A DNA stretch of 64,000 nucleotides from Nitrospirales bacterium (lineage in GTDB: Bacteria; Nitrospirota; Nitrospiria; Nitrospirales; UBA8639): assembly GCA_021604005.1 (NCBI GenBank), contig BQIV01000016.1, forward strand, positions 1 through 64,000, written 5' to 3'. Shown here in pieces: positions 63,969 to 64,000 of this stretch (position 1 is its first letter; each line of letters starts with the position of its first letter). The notes under the pieces are model-generated. The model saw nothing but the letters and a program-made list of their open reading frames with translations. It was not told the origin of the DNA and ran no database searches. Position numbers and translations under genes: made by a program.

Positions 63969-64000
63969 TTCGGCGCGATACTCGGAGTATTTGTGCGAAG

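Noticed and set aside
1-64000. CRISPR array, tRNA/rRNA genes, intact transposases or prophage genes
   Set aside because: I read for direct-repeat/spacer periodicity, tRNA-like cloverleaf ends and transposase or phage protein motifs and found none.

Overview
The window looks like a chromosomal segment of a nitrite-oxidising Nitrospira-type bacterium (Nitrospirota), probably one of the lower-GC, marine-like lineages. This is inferred from gene content: two cytochrome P460 proteins, a copper nitrite reductase, many periplasmic c-type cytochromes, an NTP/NDP-exchanger-like carrier, a glycine-rich RRM protein, and several exported proteins I know only as Nitrospira-like hypotheticals. Hand-counted stretches run near 50% GC. 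I see no rRNA, tRNA, CRISPR array or intact transposase.

Layout. 1-6.9 kb: TauE/SafE transporter, a gutted endonuclease III gene, ttcA, a small DUF2892 protein, a PAS/GAF/PAS sigma-54 activator and a STAS-like protein. 6.9-16.9 kb: a reactive-nitrogen island with two cytochrome P460 genes, a cytochrome c-NirK fusion, paralogous small secreted proteins, a beta-propeller gene, a cysteine-hydrolase gene, an outer-membrane barrel and a GC-richer catalase. It carries a decayed segmental duplication and several broken genes. 17-22.9 kb: pqiABC envelope transport, a PagL-like outer-membrane enzyme and CorA. 23-30.9 kb: ion transporters, msrB-msrA and a run of decaying small genes. 31-36.8 kb: two divergent enzymes that each carry an N-terminal Rieske domain, one fused to a thiamine-diphosphate enzyme and the other to the FMN/[3Fe-4S] half of glutamate synthase, plus a second msrA. 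36.9-47.3 kb: metallophosphoesterase, cupredoxin-like protein, geranylgeranyl-reductase-like flavoprotein, RRM protein, TypA, DEAD-box helicase and a carrier. 47.5-60.9 kb: a long minus-strand block for periplasmic sulfur/sulfite oxidation with regulators. 61-64 kb: a large exported protein, a cupredoxin and a small membrane protein.

The most coherent system is the block at 48-61 kb. A PAS-AAA+-HTH sigma-54 activator (59556-60941) lies beside a near-consensus -24/-12 promoter (59343-59358). Repeated GTTAAC elements sit about 95-130 bp upstream of that promoter. A second -24/-12 candidate (55366-55379) with a matching repeat cluster at almost the same distance precedes the MBL-rhodanese / tetraheme cytochrome / SorA / SorB genes. 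The genes point to a sigma-54-controlled route that handles sulfane sulfur and sulfite in the periplasm and passes electrons to c-type cytochromes.

Five genes carry single-base frameshifts, mostly next to short homopolymers. Three or more others are clear remnants. Some frameshifts could be assembly errors; the gutted nth, redoxin and duplicated P460 remnants cannot be explained that way.
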